A stretch of DNA of 64,000 nt from JAAYJR01 sp964611525. GTDB taxonomy: Bacteria > Bacteroidota > Bacteroidia > Bacteroidales > Prolixibacteraceae. The stretch lies in assembly GCA_964611525.1 (NCBI GenBank), contig CAZTAL010000125.1:6612-70611 (forward strand), in the 5' to 3' direction. Within the stretch, counting starts at the first letter, position 1, and every line of letters begins with the position of its first letter. Below are positions 7,350-16,937 of this stretch, in pieces. The notes under the pieces were generated by a model. The model worked only from the letters and a program-made list of their open reading frames with translations, did no database searches and was not told the origin of the DNA. Both the position numbers and the translations under genes were made by a program.

Positions 7350-7872
7350 CGATTTAATTTCCAGTTACGAAAAAATAGTAAAAGAACCTTGGCTGAAAAA
7401 TTTATCAGGGCAGGAGAAAGTTTGGTTTTTAGTTTATGAACCAGTCGACCAGCGTAAAATTTCTTTACGGATTGGTGACTTTGAAAGAGCGACAAAACGA
7501 AACGATAAAAAATGGTTAGAAATTGATCTCCAGTCTTGTTTCCCAAACTGGATGAGTAACCATGAATACAAAGTTGCTTATTTTAAAGATCCACAGTTTA
7601 TTCAAGATCAATTAGAATATGAATTTAAAAATTATGTTGCCGATTTTATTTCAGCTAAAATTGATCAAACAAATGACCCTGAAAACACTGTAGCTGCTCT
7701 TGTGAATGTAAGCAGCTTGTTTGGATTTTTAAAATTATCAGACGTTTTGGATAGTATCTACAGCCAAATTAAAGGGCGATTACTGGTATTTTTCCCAGGA
7801 GATTTTAACAATAACCAGTTCAGGTTAATGGATGCAAGAGATGGCTGGAGTTATTTAGCAAGACCAATATAA
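7333..7872 (+). CDS. brxB: BREX protein BrxB (DUF1788-like)
   Basis: The 179-residue protein ends with GRLLVFFPGDF, NNNQFRLMDARDGWSYL. That ending is the hallmark I associate with BrxB: a strand, FFPG, then a small basic-acidic turn and an aromatic end. Its start overlaps the upstream gene by 17 bp and brxC follows after 19 bp. BrxB is a required component of type 1 BREX whose biochemical role is not settled. The N-terminal half is less conserved. Confidence 0.75.
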   Translation: MKSKVDDLISSYEKIVKEPWLKNLSGQEKVWFLVYEPVDQRKISLRIGDFERATKRNDKKWLEIDLQSCFPNWMSNHEYKVAYFKDPQFIQDQLEYEFKNYVADFISAKIDQTNDPENTVAALVNVSSLFGFLKLSDVLDSIYSQIKGRLLVFFPGDFNNNQFRLMDARDGWSYLARPI

Positions 7873-7891
7873 TTATAAAAAAATAAAACCA

Positions 7892-10800
7892 ATGCTTAAT
7901 AAAGAATTATTTGTACTAAACCCGGATGAAAACAATCTGAAAAATGACGGAGTCGTTAAAATTAATACCTCCAAAGACGAAAAAGGTCAGCAAATTATTT
8001 ACCACGAGATAAAAACCTTTGTTTGTGAAGGCGAATACGAACGTGGATTAATACGGATTTTAGAAACTTATTTAAAAAAATTTGATGAAGTAGAGCAGCC
8101 TGCTGTTTGGATTAGTGGCTTTTTCGGCAGTGGTAAATCGCATTTATTAAAAATATTATCTTATTTCTGGGAGGACTTTCAATTCAGCAACGGAGAAAGA
8201 GCAAGAGAGGTCAAAAAGCTACCTGCTGAACTGAATGATTTATTTGTTGAACTAAAAAGGAAACAAGACATAAACGGTTCTCTGGTTATTAGAGGACTAA
8301 TGAAAAATTTTCCATCAAGGGATTTACGTTACTCATTTCTCCAGCTTTTTTTGGACAACGTTGGATTGCCAGAAAAACTTCATCAATTTCAGTTTTATCA
8401 CTGGTGTAAAACTGAAGGAATTCTGGAAGGTATACAGGAGAAACTGGCCAATGCTGGTAAAGATTTTTCACGGGAGCTACATAATCTTTTTATGTCGACG
8501 CATATAGCCAAAGCTATTTTAGAACTGTTGCCAGGATATGCCGAAAATGAAGCTATTGTGCGGGAAAATCTGAAGTACAATTTTCCAATTGTTAATTCTA
8601 TAAGCAGAAAAGAATTTCTATATACTATCAAACATCAGATTTTACCTTATTTCGCTGATGATATTCCTTGCATTCTGGTTGCACTGGATGAGATTCAACA
8701 ATTTATTGGTTCGGATGAAGATCGCGTTCTTGATGTTCAGTTATTAGCAGAAGACCTTTGCGAGAATTTTGAAGGAAAATTACTCATGGTAGGTACAGGG
8801 CAAAATGCCCTGACAGGAACACCAAAATTACAAAAGCTTCAGGGCCGTTTTACAGTTAAAGTTCCATTGACCGACCAGGATGTTGAAACAGTTACAAGAA
8901 AAACAGTATTGCAGAAAAAAACTACCGTAATAACTCAAATTGATAAGGAACTGGAGCAAAATATTGGAGAAATTTCCAGGCTTTTGGACGGAACTGAATA
9001 CGGCTATGTTACCTCGGATAAAGATACAATGGTGGCAGATTACCCCATTCTTCCCTCTACCCGAAAATTTTGGAAGCGGGTACTAATGGCCATTGACGTA
9101 GAAGGCACATCAGGACAATTAAGGAGTCAATTACGAATCATAGATGAAAGCGTCAAAGAGATTGCCAATAAACAACTAGGCAATATTATTCCGGCTGATT
9201 TTATTTTCGAGCAGAAAAAAAGCCAGTTAATCCAGAATGCCTCTTTATTGAATGACCAAAGCAATACTATTGAAAGTTATTTTAGTAAAGGAGGAGACGA
9301 TGCCTTAAAAGCACGAATATTATCGGTTGTATTTTTAATTGGCCTTTTACCCAAAGATATCGCCCGTTATAAGTTGGAATCAAATAAAAAAGTCATTACC
9401 GATCTATTGATTGACAATCTGAATAATTCAACTGAAGATTTCCGTAATAAGGTAAGCGGCTTAATTGATGATTTGGTTAGCGTTGACAAACATCTCATTC
9501 CAATTGAAAATGAGTTTAAACTTCAAACCCGAACCGGTGCTGAATGGGAACAAGAGTTTTCCAAACAAAGAAATAAGATTAAAAACGACGATGTAAAGCT
9601 TTATAATTTCCGAAAAGAAAAATTGATAAACCATCTAAACAGTAAATTCAAATCAATTGCCATTTTACAAGGCAAAAGTAAGCAACGAAGGGATTATCAT
9701 TTGTACGATGGAGAGCAAAAACCTATTATTGCCGATAAAATAAATATTTGGTTCCGGGATGGCTGGATGGAAAATGAAAATGCATTATTGGATGTAATCA
9801 GGGCAGAAGGAACAGAAGAACCTCTGGCTTACATATTCATTAAAAAAGTAAAGGAACAAGAGCTTGAACGAGAGATTTTAAAATTCCTGGCAGCAGAAGC
9901 AACATTGGGAGAAAAAGGGCTCCCTTCAACTCCTGAAGGTGAACAGGCCAGAAAAAGTATGGAAACCCGCAAGAGAATGGCCGTTATTCAAATTGATGAA
10001 TTTGTCACTTCTATTTGTTCAGAAGCAAAGATATACCTAGCTGGTGGAAGCCACATTAATGAAGGTGCCTTGACTGAGAATGTAAAAAAGTCACTCGACA
10101 GTGTTGCGATACGTCAGTTTAAAGAATTTAAAAAAGCAGATTATAACGATTGGAATAAAGCAGTAAGGCGGGCCCTTAATAATAACTCGGATGCGCTTAA
10201 AGAAATTGGTTATCAAAACGAAGCCAAAGACCACCCAATGACCGCAGAAATATTGAATTTCATCGGTAATTCGAGCAAACAGGGTAAAGAAATAAGAGCA
10301 AATTTTATGAAGTCGCCATTTGGCTGGTCGCAAGATGCAGTTGACGCCATGTTGTTGGTTTTACGGTTAACGGACCATATATCAACACAGGAAACTAATC
10401 TAAATCAACGTACTATTGCTCAAGCTTCATTTAAACAGGAAAGCTTTACATTAACGGCTTATGAAAGAATTCAAATCAGGAAATTATATACAGAAATAGG
10501 AATTCACTGCAAATCCGGTGATGAATCAAAACATTCAGGAGAATTTCTCCGACAAATGAATACATTGGCAGAGCAAACGTATGGCGATGCTCCAAAGCCT
10601 GAATCAGTAGATAAAACATTGCTTAATGAAATAGAAATGCTGGACGGCAATGAACGCCTGCTGAAGATTTTTGAAAATAAAGATCAGTTAAAAACAGACT
10701 TTGATTTATGGACAAAACAGGCAGATACTATACATAAAAGGATGCCTGAATGGGAATTATTAATTGGATTAAACCGGTTTGCTCCTGAGAATAAAGAAAC

Positions 10801-11059
10801 GAAATCAGTTAAGGAAGAAATTGATGCCATACTCAATGAACGGTTGATTTTGCAAGAGCCCGATCCCATTCAGAATCCGTTGGATAAAATAACAGAACTT
10901 CTTCGCAATCTTTTGAATGATTATAAAAAGAAGTACAACCAAATTTGGGATGTAAAGATGGCTGAACTACAGAGCAATGAGTACTGGGATAAAATCACAC
11001 CGGAAGACAAACATCATATATTAGTAGAGCAAAACATCCTTAAAAAAACCAGAAATTAA
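7892..11059 (+). CDS. brxC: BREX P-loop ATPase BrxC (frame closed early by a +1 shift)
   Basis: This is the large ATPase of the BREX complex. Walker A is GFFGSGKS at residues 76-83, preceded by AVWIS. Walker B ILVALDEIQQF lies near residue 265. A long helical C-terminal region follows. The visible frame has 1055 codons and ends with LVEQNILKKTRN. The missing C-terminus is encoded in the next frame (11043-11315). Skipping one base in the seven-A run at 11042-11048 gives LKKPEIKAYNSNELLIQL and continues into it. A restored protein would have about 1,141 residues. BrxC binds nucleotide and is essential for BREX defence in tested type 1 systems. Confidence 0.9.
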   Translation: MLNKELFVLNPDENNLKNDGVVKINTSKDEKGQQIIYHEIKTFVCEGEYERGLIRILETYLKKFDEVEQPAVWISGFFGSGKSHLLKILSYFWEDFQFSNGERAREVKKLPAELNDLFVELKRKQDINGSLVIRGLMKNFPSRDLRYSFLQLFLDNVGLPEKLHQFQFYHWCKTEGILEGIQEKLANAGKDFSRELHNLFMSTHIAKAILELLPGYAENEAIVRENLKYNFPIVNSISRKEFLYTIKHQILPYFADDIPCILVALDEIQQFIGSDEDRVLDVQLLAEDLCENFEGKLLMVGTGQNALTGTPKLQKLQGRFTVKVPLTDQDVETVTRKTVLQKKTTVITQIDKELEQNIGEISRLLDGTEYGYVTSDKDTMVADYPILPSTRKFWKRVLMAIDVEGTSGQLRSQLRIIDESVKEIANKQLGNIIPADFIFEQKKSQLIQNASLLNDQSNTIESYFSKGGDDALKARILSVVFLIGLLPKDIARYKLESNKKVITDLLIDNLNNSTEDFRNKVSGLIDDLVSVDKHLIPIENEFKLQTRTGAEWEQEFSKQRNKIKNDDVKLYNFRKEKLINHLNSKFKSIAILQGKSKQRRDYHLYDGEQKPIIADKINIWFRDGWMENENALLDVIRAEGTEEPLAYIFIKKVKEQELEREILKFLAAEATLGEKGLPSTPEGEQARKSMETRKRMAVIQIDEFVTSICSEAKIYLAGGSHINEGALTENVKKSLDSVAIRQFKEFKKADYNDWNKAVRRALNNNSDALKEIGYQNEAKDHPMTAEILNFIGNSSKQGKEIRANFMKSPFGWSQDAVDAMLLVLRLTDHISTQETNLNQRTIAQASFKQESFTLTAYERIQIRKLYTEIGIHCKSGDESKHSGEFLRQMNTLAEQTYGDAPKPESVDKTLLNEIEMLDGNERLLKIFENKDQLKTDFDLWTKQADTIHKRMPEWELLIGLNRFAPENKETKSVKEEIDAILNERLILQEPDPIQNPLDKITELLRNLLNDYKKKYNQIWDVKMAELQSNEYWDKITPEDKHHILVEQNILKKTRN

Positions 11060-11315
11060 GGCCTATAACAGTAACGAATTGCTCATTCAACTGAATAAAA
11101 TTTCCTTAGATGCCTGGGCAGATAAAGTCTCTGCATTACCCAATAAATTTCAGAATGCGGTGGATGCAGCAATAGTATTGTGTGCTCCAAAAGCAGAATC
11201 ATTTGTCCTGCCCAAACGAACCATTAAAAATGAAACGGAGTTGAATGCGTATCTGGATGAATTGCGAAAGCAAATTAAAGATTTACTGAATAACGGCGAT
11301 GTAATATTAAAATAA
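11043..11315 (+). pseudogene. brxC: Out-of-frame C-terminal segment of BrxC
   Basis: From the poly-A run the frame reads without a stop through SLDAWADKVSALPNKFQNAV, then KAESFVLPKRTIKNE, to the stop at 11313-11315, three bases before pglX. The pattern (a short amphipathic unit, proline-rich VLP strand, then a helix and a terminal hydrophobic VIL) matches what I know as the C-terminal end of BrxC proteins. A separate TTG start at 11079 would give a 78-residue protein, but an independent gene here is less likely than a frameshifted tail. Whether the shift is real, programmed or an assembly error cannot be told from the sequence. Confidence 0.7.
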
Positions 11316-11318
11316 ACC

Positions 11319-14300
11319 ATGTCGACACTTAATTCTACACAACGCAGTTTTCTTGAACGAACAATTGTTAAGGCCCGGAAGCTAGCAGAATCGGGTGCAG
11401 AAAAAGCCTTACAAAACCTGGCTGTTGAAAATGCTGAACCGTTTTCACACATGGATTCAGAACAAAGGGCATTGCGCAGAAGGTTGCGTTCAAAAGCCCG
11501 ATTATTAGGGGATAAAATAATAAATGGGAAACAAGAAATAAAACATTTAAGTTATGAACTGGCCTATGAGTACTGGCACAAAATGCTGTTTGCCAAATTC
11601 CTGGAAGCCAACAATCTGTTAGTCCACCCGGAACATCAGGTAGCTGTTTCATTTGAAGACTGTGAAGAATTTGCAAAAGAAGAAGGTTATACGGATAAAT
11701 GGGCGGCAGCGGCCAATTATGCATCCTACATGTTACCCGCTATATTCAGGCCAGAAGACCCGTTAATGCAGGTGGATTATGCAACCGAAGATAGATTGGC
11801 GCTGGAGCAATTGCTGGAAAGTATTGAAGAACAAATATTCGTTGCCGATGATAGTTTGGGATGGGTGTACCAATTTTGGCAGAGTGCTGAAAAAGAAAGG
11901 ATAAATAAAAGTGGTGAAAACATTGATGGTGAAAAGTTGCCTGCGGTTACGCAACTTTTTACCGAGCCCTACATGGTTCATTTTTTAATTGATAATACAA
12001 TTGGAGCGTGGTGGGTAAACAGGAACCCAAATGTAAAACCTCCGGTTGAATTCGAGTATTTACGATTACTCGACAATGGAACACCGGCAGCAGGTAAATT
12101 TGAAGGCTGGCCGGATACAACCCAGGAAGTAACAACTCTAGATCCTTGTATGGGATCCGGTCACTTCATTGTTGAACTGTTTAATGTAATGACTCCACTA
12201 AGAATTTTTGAGGAGGATTTAACAAAAGAAGAAGCGACGAGAAAGATTATCAGCGAAAATTTACACGGATTGGAAATTGATCCCCGTTGTACTCAGATTG
12301 CCGCTTTTAATCTGGCCTTAACTGCCTGGAAATTTAATGGTAAAGTAATTGAACTTCCTGAATTGAATCTTGCTTGCAGCGGGATAGCTCCCAAAGGGAA
12401 AAAGGAAGATTGGGTGAAATTGGTAAGCTATGTTGATGATGAATATGACAGGACTCGAATGGAGAATGGAATGGAATTGTTATACGACCATTTTCAGTTG
12501 GCACCTGAATTGGGAAGTTTGTTAGATCCGACTATTATTAAATCAGAAGTTTATTCTACTAGTTTTGATCAGCTACAATTTATATTAGACAGAGCTTTAA
12601 AAAATGAAGATGATTTTGATATAAGGGAAAGAGGAATTGCTGCTGCAGGAATTGCCAAATCAGGTACCTTACTATCAAATAAATATGATTTACTAATTAC
12701 CAATGTGCCTTTTCTTGGAAGGTTAAGACAAAGTGGTTGGTTGTTTAAATATTTTGAGGAATATTATCCGGATAGCAAGAGTGACTTAGCTACAATCTTC
12801 GTAGAAAAACTATTATTTCTGAGCAAATATAATGGAGTGATATCAACAGTAATGCCTCAAAACTGGTTATTCTTAACTTCATATAAAAGATTTAGAACCA
12901 AGTTGTTACAAAAGTATTCGTGGAGCTTTGTTGTTCGTTTAGGTTCTGGTGCGTTCCAGGAAATAACAGGAGAAGTTGTGAAACCTATACTGTTATCCAT
13001 TAAAAAAAGCCAATCTGACGAAGATCCGAAAGTATTAACAATTGATGTGGAGAATGAAAACAAAATAGTTAATAAGATTATTGGGATAAAAGATAATTCT
13101 TCGATTTTTTATAAACAAAACGAACAACTAAAGAATCCCGATAGCAGATTTACATTCGGTCAAATTGATACAAGAGGAATAATATTAGAAACAATTGCAG
13201 ATGCTTATCAAGGTTTAATCACTGGGGATCGCAGTTCATTTATCTTTAAATTTTGGGAAATCAATCGTCTATCTCATGAATGGGATTTATATGCTGATTC
13301 ATATTCAGAAGAATCAGGAATTCATGGTAAGGAAAATATAATATTCTGGGAAAGGGGCAATGGAAGGCTGCACAGATTAGCCGAAATTAATCGTGATAGG
13401 TTACATGACATGCATGAAAGCGGTAATAATTCTTGGGGCAAGAAAGGAATTTTACTAACAAGAATTGGTTTGAAAGCAATGCCTTATTTCGGCGAAAAAT
13501 ATGATAACAACCTGATTTGTATTACACCTAAAAAAGAAAATAATCTTAAAAAAATCTGGAATTTTTGTTCCTCGTCAGAATACAAGACTCAAATTAAATT
13601 ACTTGATCAAAAACTAAGTTTAACAAATGCCACTGCCACTAAAGTAAATATCGTCCTTGATGAATGGAATTCCTCTGAATATTTTCCATCTACCCACACT
13701 GACTTGGCAACCCAATGGTTTTTTCATGGCCATCCAATGCAAAGCGAACAACCTTTGCAAGTAGCATTATCCAGGCTACTCGGATATCAATGGCCGGCTG
13801 AGTTGGATAAAGAAATGGAGTTATCCAGTGAAGCGCAAAAATGCATTCGTGAAATCCAGGTATTTAATCAACTTGCTGATGAAGACGGCATTGTATGTAT
13901 TCCCTCGGTTAACGGAGAACAACCTGCTGCAGATCGGCTACGGAATTACATTAAAGAAGTATGGCAGGAGGATTGGGACAACAATACAATTACTAATCTG
14001 CTAAAAGAATCAGGTTCATCAAAAACAAATCTGGAACAATGGTTACGAGATAACTTTTTCGGTCAACATCTAAAAATCTTCAATAACCGGCCTTTCATTT
14101 GGCATATATGGGATGGCCGGAAGGATGGTTTTTCGGCGCTGGTCAATTATCATCAATTAGACAGAGCTCATCTGCAAACGTTGATTTACACCTACCTGGG
14201 AGATTGGATTCGCCAATGCGAATTAAAAGTAAAGGATAATGAAAGTGGTGCTGAAGGGTTATTGTCAGCCGCAAAAAAATTAAAGGAAAAACTGGAACTA

Positions 14301-14615
14301 ATCCTGGAAGGTGAGCCCCCTTACGATATTTTTGTACGATGGAAGTCTGCAGAAGAACAATCCATTGGCTGGGAGCCTGATTTAAACGATGGTGTGCGTT
14401 TAAACATTTATCCATTTATGCAGACGGGTATTTTACGGAAACGACCCAACATAAAATGGGGCAAAGACCGGGGGAAAAATCCTCCCGATTCACATTGGGG
14501 GCCGGAGAGGTGTAATCGTTACGAAGATTTGGATGATGAATATAAATTGAAAGATGAAAATGGTAATCCCATTCCGCACCTTACAAACGAAGTAAAAAGA
14601 AAAATAAGGGAATAA
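11319..14615 (+). CDS. pglX: BREX adenine-specific DNA methyltransferase PglX
   Basis: The 1,098-residue enzyme has the SAM-binding motif DPCMGSGHF near residue 275 and a catalytic motif IV reading TNVPFLGR near 461, where most N6-adenine methyltransferases have NPPY or NPPF. The C-terminal half carries the PglX-typical segment WHIWDGRKDGFSALVNYHQL and a final ERCNRYEDLDDEY block. In type 1 BREX, PglX methylates the sixth-position adenine in a non-palindromic site of host DNA and so marks self. It starts three bases after the brxC tail and stops five bases before pglZ. Only one pglX is present. Confidence 0.93.
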   Translation: MSTLNSTQRSFLERTIVKARKLAESGAEKALQNLAVENAEPFSHMDSEQRALRRRLRSKARLLGDKIINGKQEIKHLSYELAYEYWHKMLFAKFLEANNLLVHPEHQVAVSFEDCEEFAKEEGYTDKWAAAANYASYMLPAIFRPEDPLMQVDYATEDRLALEQLLESIEEQIFVADDSLGWVYQFWQSAEKERINKSGENIDGEKLPAVTQLFTEPYMVHFLIDNTIGAWWVNRNPNVKPPVEFEYLRLLDNGTPAAGKFEGWPDTTQEVTTLDPCMGSGHFIVELFNVMTPLRIFEEDLTKEEATRKIISENLHGLEIDPRCTQIAAFNLALTAWKFNGKVIELPELNLACSGIAPKGKKEDWVKLVSYVDDEYDRTRMENGMELLYDHFQLAPELGSLLDPTIIKSEVYSTSFDQLQFILDRALKNEDDFDIRERGIAAAGIAKSGTLLSNKYDLLITNVPFLGRLRQSGWLFKYFEEYYPDSKSDLATIFVEKLLFLSKYNGVISTVMPQNWLFLTSYKRFRTKLLQKYSWSFVVRLGSGAFQEITGEVVKPILLSIKKSQSDEDPKVLTIDVENENKIVNKIIGIKDNSSIFYKQNEQLKNPDSRFTFGQIDTRGIILETIADAYQGLITGDRSSFIFKFWEINRLSHEWDLYADSYSEESGIHGKENIIFWERGNGRLHRLAEINRDRLHDMHESGNNSWGKKGILLTRIGLKAMPYFGEKYDNNLICITPKKENNLKKIWNFCSSSEYKTQIKLLDQKLSLTNATATKVNIVLDEWNSSEYFPSTHTDLATQWFFHGHPMQSEQPLQVALSRLLGYQWPAELDKEMELSSEAQKCIREIQVFNQLADEDGIVCIPSVNGEQPAADRLRNYIKEVWQEDWDNNTITNLLKESGSSKTNLEQWLRDNFFGQHLKIFNNRPFIWHIWDGRKDGFSALVNYHQLDRAHLQTLIYTYLGDWIRQCELKVKDNESGAEGLLSAAKKLKEKLELILEGEPPYDIFVRWKSAEEQSIGWEPDLNDGVRLNIYPFMQTGILRKRPNIKWGKDRGKNPPDSHWGPERCNRYEDLDDEYKLKDENGNPIPHLTNEVKRKIRE

Positions 14616-14620
14616 AATAA

Positions 14621-16936
14621 ATGAGCAACCATTTTACAAACAGGTTAATAAGTAGCATCCGGCAAGCTGCCAAATACGACAGTAGTAATTTTGTAAAGCC
14701 ACAGGTAATTCTGTGGCCGGACCCTGAAAAACAGTGGGAAGTCATTATTCCAAAACTGCAAGAAGAAATGACAGAATTGCTTGTTTATGGTAAATATTTG
14801 CCTTCACGAAAAACTGGTCCCGCCATTTGGTTAAAATGCATGGTTGCCAGAAGCCTGCCGATGGTTGACTGGGATGAAACCCAGACACCAGTAATTTATT
14901 TGCCTGGAATTTCAAAAAGTGATTTACGAAGTCTGGAGAATGCAGATCCTTTGCTGGCTCCTATTATGGAATATCAATACACAGGCAGCTTGTGGACACA
15001 CCGTAATGGTAAAGAGTGGTCGGTAATGGCATTTTTGCAAAATAAGGATGAAGGCCTGGCGCTGAATATGAACCAGGACAATGCCACAAAAGATGCAGCT
15101 TTAAAAACACTGCAAACATTGGCTGAAGGAAATAATATTCAGTATCCATCTCATGTAAATTCCGATTTCTTGTACGAATTACTTTTCCCAAATGTCTCAC
15201 ACAATATCCTTGAATGGATGTGCAAAGGTGATGAATGGTTAAATTCGTTGGAACCTGACAAACAACAAGTTTTTATTAGTCTGTGCAAATCAAAATACGG
15301 ATTTCATCCTGATCGTAAAAATATTAAAGCCATTGCTGAAAAATTAGGCATGAAGCAAGGGCAATGGATAAAAGTTTGGGGCTACTATAAAATGGCTCCG
15401 GGTAAATTTCCTGAAATAAAAGATTTGCTGGCAATTGCAAAACCAAAAGATGAAGGCATCGGTGGCGTTTTTTCTATCCCGGAAGATAGCTGGCCTACAA
15501 TTAATCATGAGCAGGAAAATGATTTAAGAGAAGAATTAATTTCACTTGGCAAACTTCTGCCTAAAGAAGCAGCAGAGAAAATAACAAAACTTGATTCAAT
15601 TCACAGCAAACGCAGAACATGGGTGTGGGCTGACCTGGGAGAATCTGATTTGGGGATAGCCTTGAAATCTTTAAAAGAGATTGTAGAAAAAACTAAACAG
15701 AGGTATCCTTTTGGAAGCATCGCTGAGATTAGAAATTATTATGAGACTGTTGGGTATGAAATTGATTACGCTGCTATTAGTGCATTGTCGAAAGTTAAAT
15801 CAGAAAAAGACAAAAAAGCAGTTAAAGCTGCATTAATCGTAATTTACACTCCCTGGATAACAGAGCTTACGAAAAGATTTCAAAAAATAATTGAAAAAGA
15901 TTCTCAAGTTTTTACTGACCTTCAGGTGAAAGAAGAAGACGCCAGTTTCATTTTATTTATTGATGCCCTGCGTTTTGATTTAGGTAAAAAATTAATTTCC
16001 AACCTTCAGAAAAAACAATATAAAACCACATTTGAATCTCAGTTTATTCCACTTCCGAGCTTAACACCTACATGCAAGCCATTTTTATCCCCGGTAGCGA
16101 AAAAGATATCAACTAATAGTGACTGCAAAGATTTCAGACCACAAACAACAAAAAAGAAAGATTTAACGCCTCACCAGTTTGAAGTGGAGCTGGATAAAAA
16201 AGGATATGAAATTGCAAAAAATACTTCAGGGATTAAACCTGATGCAAAATACTGGATGGAACTTGGGAAAATTGACCATTATGGGCACCAGGAGCAGGCT
16301 GGTTTGGTTCACAGAATAGATGAACTGTTTGCATTAATTGAGGAAAAACTCGAAGATATATTTAGTGCTGGAATTCCCAAAATTAAGATTGTTACTGACC
16401 ATGGTTGGCTTTTAATACCCGGCAAGATGCCAAAAGAGAAATTGCCGAAGGACCACATTGAAACACGTTGGGGACGATGTGCGGTGCTAAAAGAAGGAGT
16501 TCTCTCCGAATTAATACATATTCCCTGGTATTGGAATAAAAATGTAATGATTGCTTACGCACCCGGAATCTCTTTTTTCAAAGTCAATCAGGAATATGCT
16601 CATGGTGGGATTTCATTGCAGGAATGTTTGACTCCGGTTATTACAGTTGAATCAAATAAAAAATTGCTTGGGGATATAAATATCAAGCACAAATGGACTG
16701 GATTAAAATGTACCATTGAAGTTTCAGGAGTTGAAAAAGGATACATTATAGATGTTCGTACCCGGTACAATGATGAACGTTCATCGGTCATTTCAAAACC
16801 AAAATTATTATCCGGCAATGGGAAGATTTCGGTGTTTGTAGAGGAAATTTCACATGAAAATGAAGCAGCTTTTATTGTAGTTACGGATAATAAAGGCGTA
16901 ATTTTAGAGAAAATTCAAACTGTTATTGGCGAATAA
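14621..16936 (+). CDS. pglZ: BREX protein PglZ (alkaline phosphatase superfamily)
   Basis: The 771-residue protein carries the PglZ domain in its C-terminal half. FILFIDALRFDLG near residue 445 supplies the first metal-binding Asp and KIVTDHGWLLIPG near 590 the second Asp-His pair. A histidine-containing HYGHQEQAG lies between them (about 555). The N-terminal half is helical and opens with an ILWPDPEKQWE segment. PglZ is essential in BREX and forms complexes with PglX, but its substrate is unsettled. It ends one base before the ATG of brxL. The length matches the shorter PglZ subtype of BREX-1 systems. Confidence 0.92.
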   Translation: MSNHFTNRLISSIRQAAKYDSSNFVKPQVILWPDPEKQWEVIIPKLQEEMTELLVYGKYLPSRKTGPAIWLKCMVARSLPMVDWDETQTPVIYLPGISKSDLRSLENADPLLAPIMEYQYTGSLWTHRNGKEWSVMAFLQNKDEGLALNMNQDNATKDAALKTLQTLAEGNNIQYPSHVNSDFLYELLFPNVSHNILEWMCKGDEWLNSLEPDKQQVFISLCKSKYGFHPDRKNIKAIAEKLGMKQGQWIKVWGYYKMAPGKFPEIKDLLAIAKPKDEGIGGVFSIPEDSWPTINHEQENDLREELISLGKLLPKEAAEKITKLDSIHSKRRTWVWADLGESDLGIALKSLKEIVEKTKQRYPFGSIAEIRNYYETVGYEIDYAAISALSKVKSEKDKKAVKAALIVIYTPWITELTKRFQKIIEKDSQVFTDLQVKEEDASFILFIDALRFDLGKKLISNLQKKQYKTTFESQFIPLPSLTPTCKPFLSPVAKKISTNSDCKDFRPQTTKKKDLTPHQFEVELDKKGYEIAKNTSGIKPDAKYWMELGKIDHYGHQEQAGLVHRIDELFALIEEKLEDIFSAGIPKIKIVTDHGWLLIPGKMPKEKLPKDHIETRWGRCAVLKEGVLSELIHIPWYWNKNVMIAYAPGISFFKVNQEYAHGGISLQECLTPVITVESNKKLLGDINIKHKWTGLKCTIEVSGVEKGYIIDVRTRYNDERSSVISKPKLLSGNGKISVFVEEISHENEAAFIVVTDNKGVILEKIQTVIGE

Positions 16937-16937
16937 A

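Noticed and set aside
11042..11048. Programmed -1 ribosomal frameshift at the A-run in brxC
   Set aside because: A -1 shift leads into a third frame, not into the frame of the BrxC C-terminus; a +1 shift or removal of one base is needed, so ordinary -1 slippage does not explain it.
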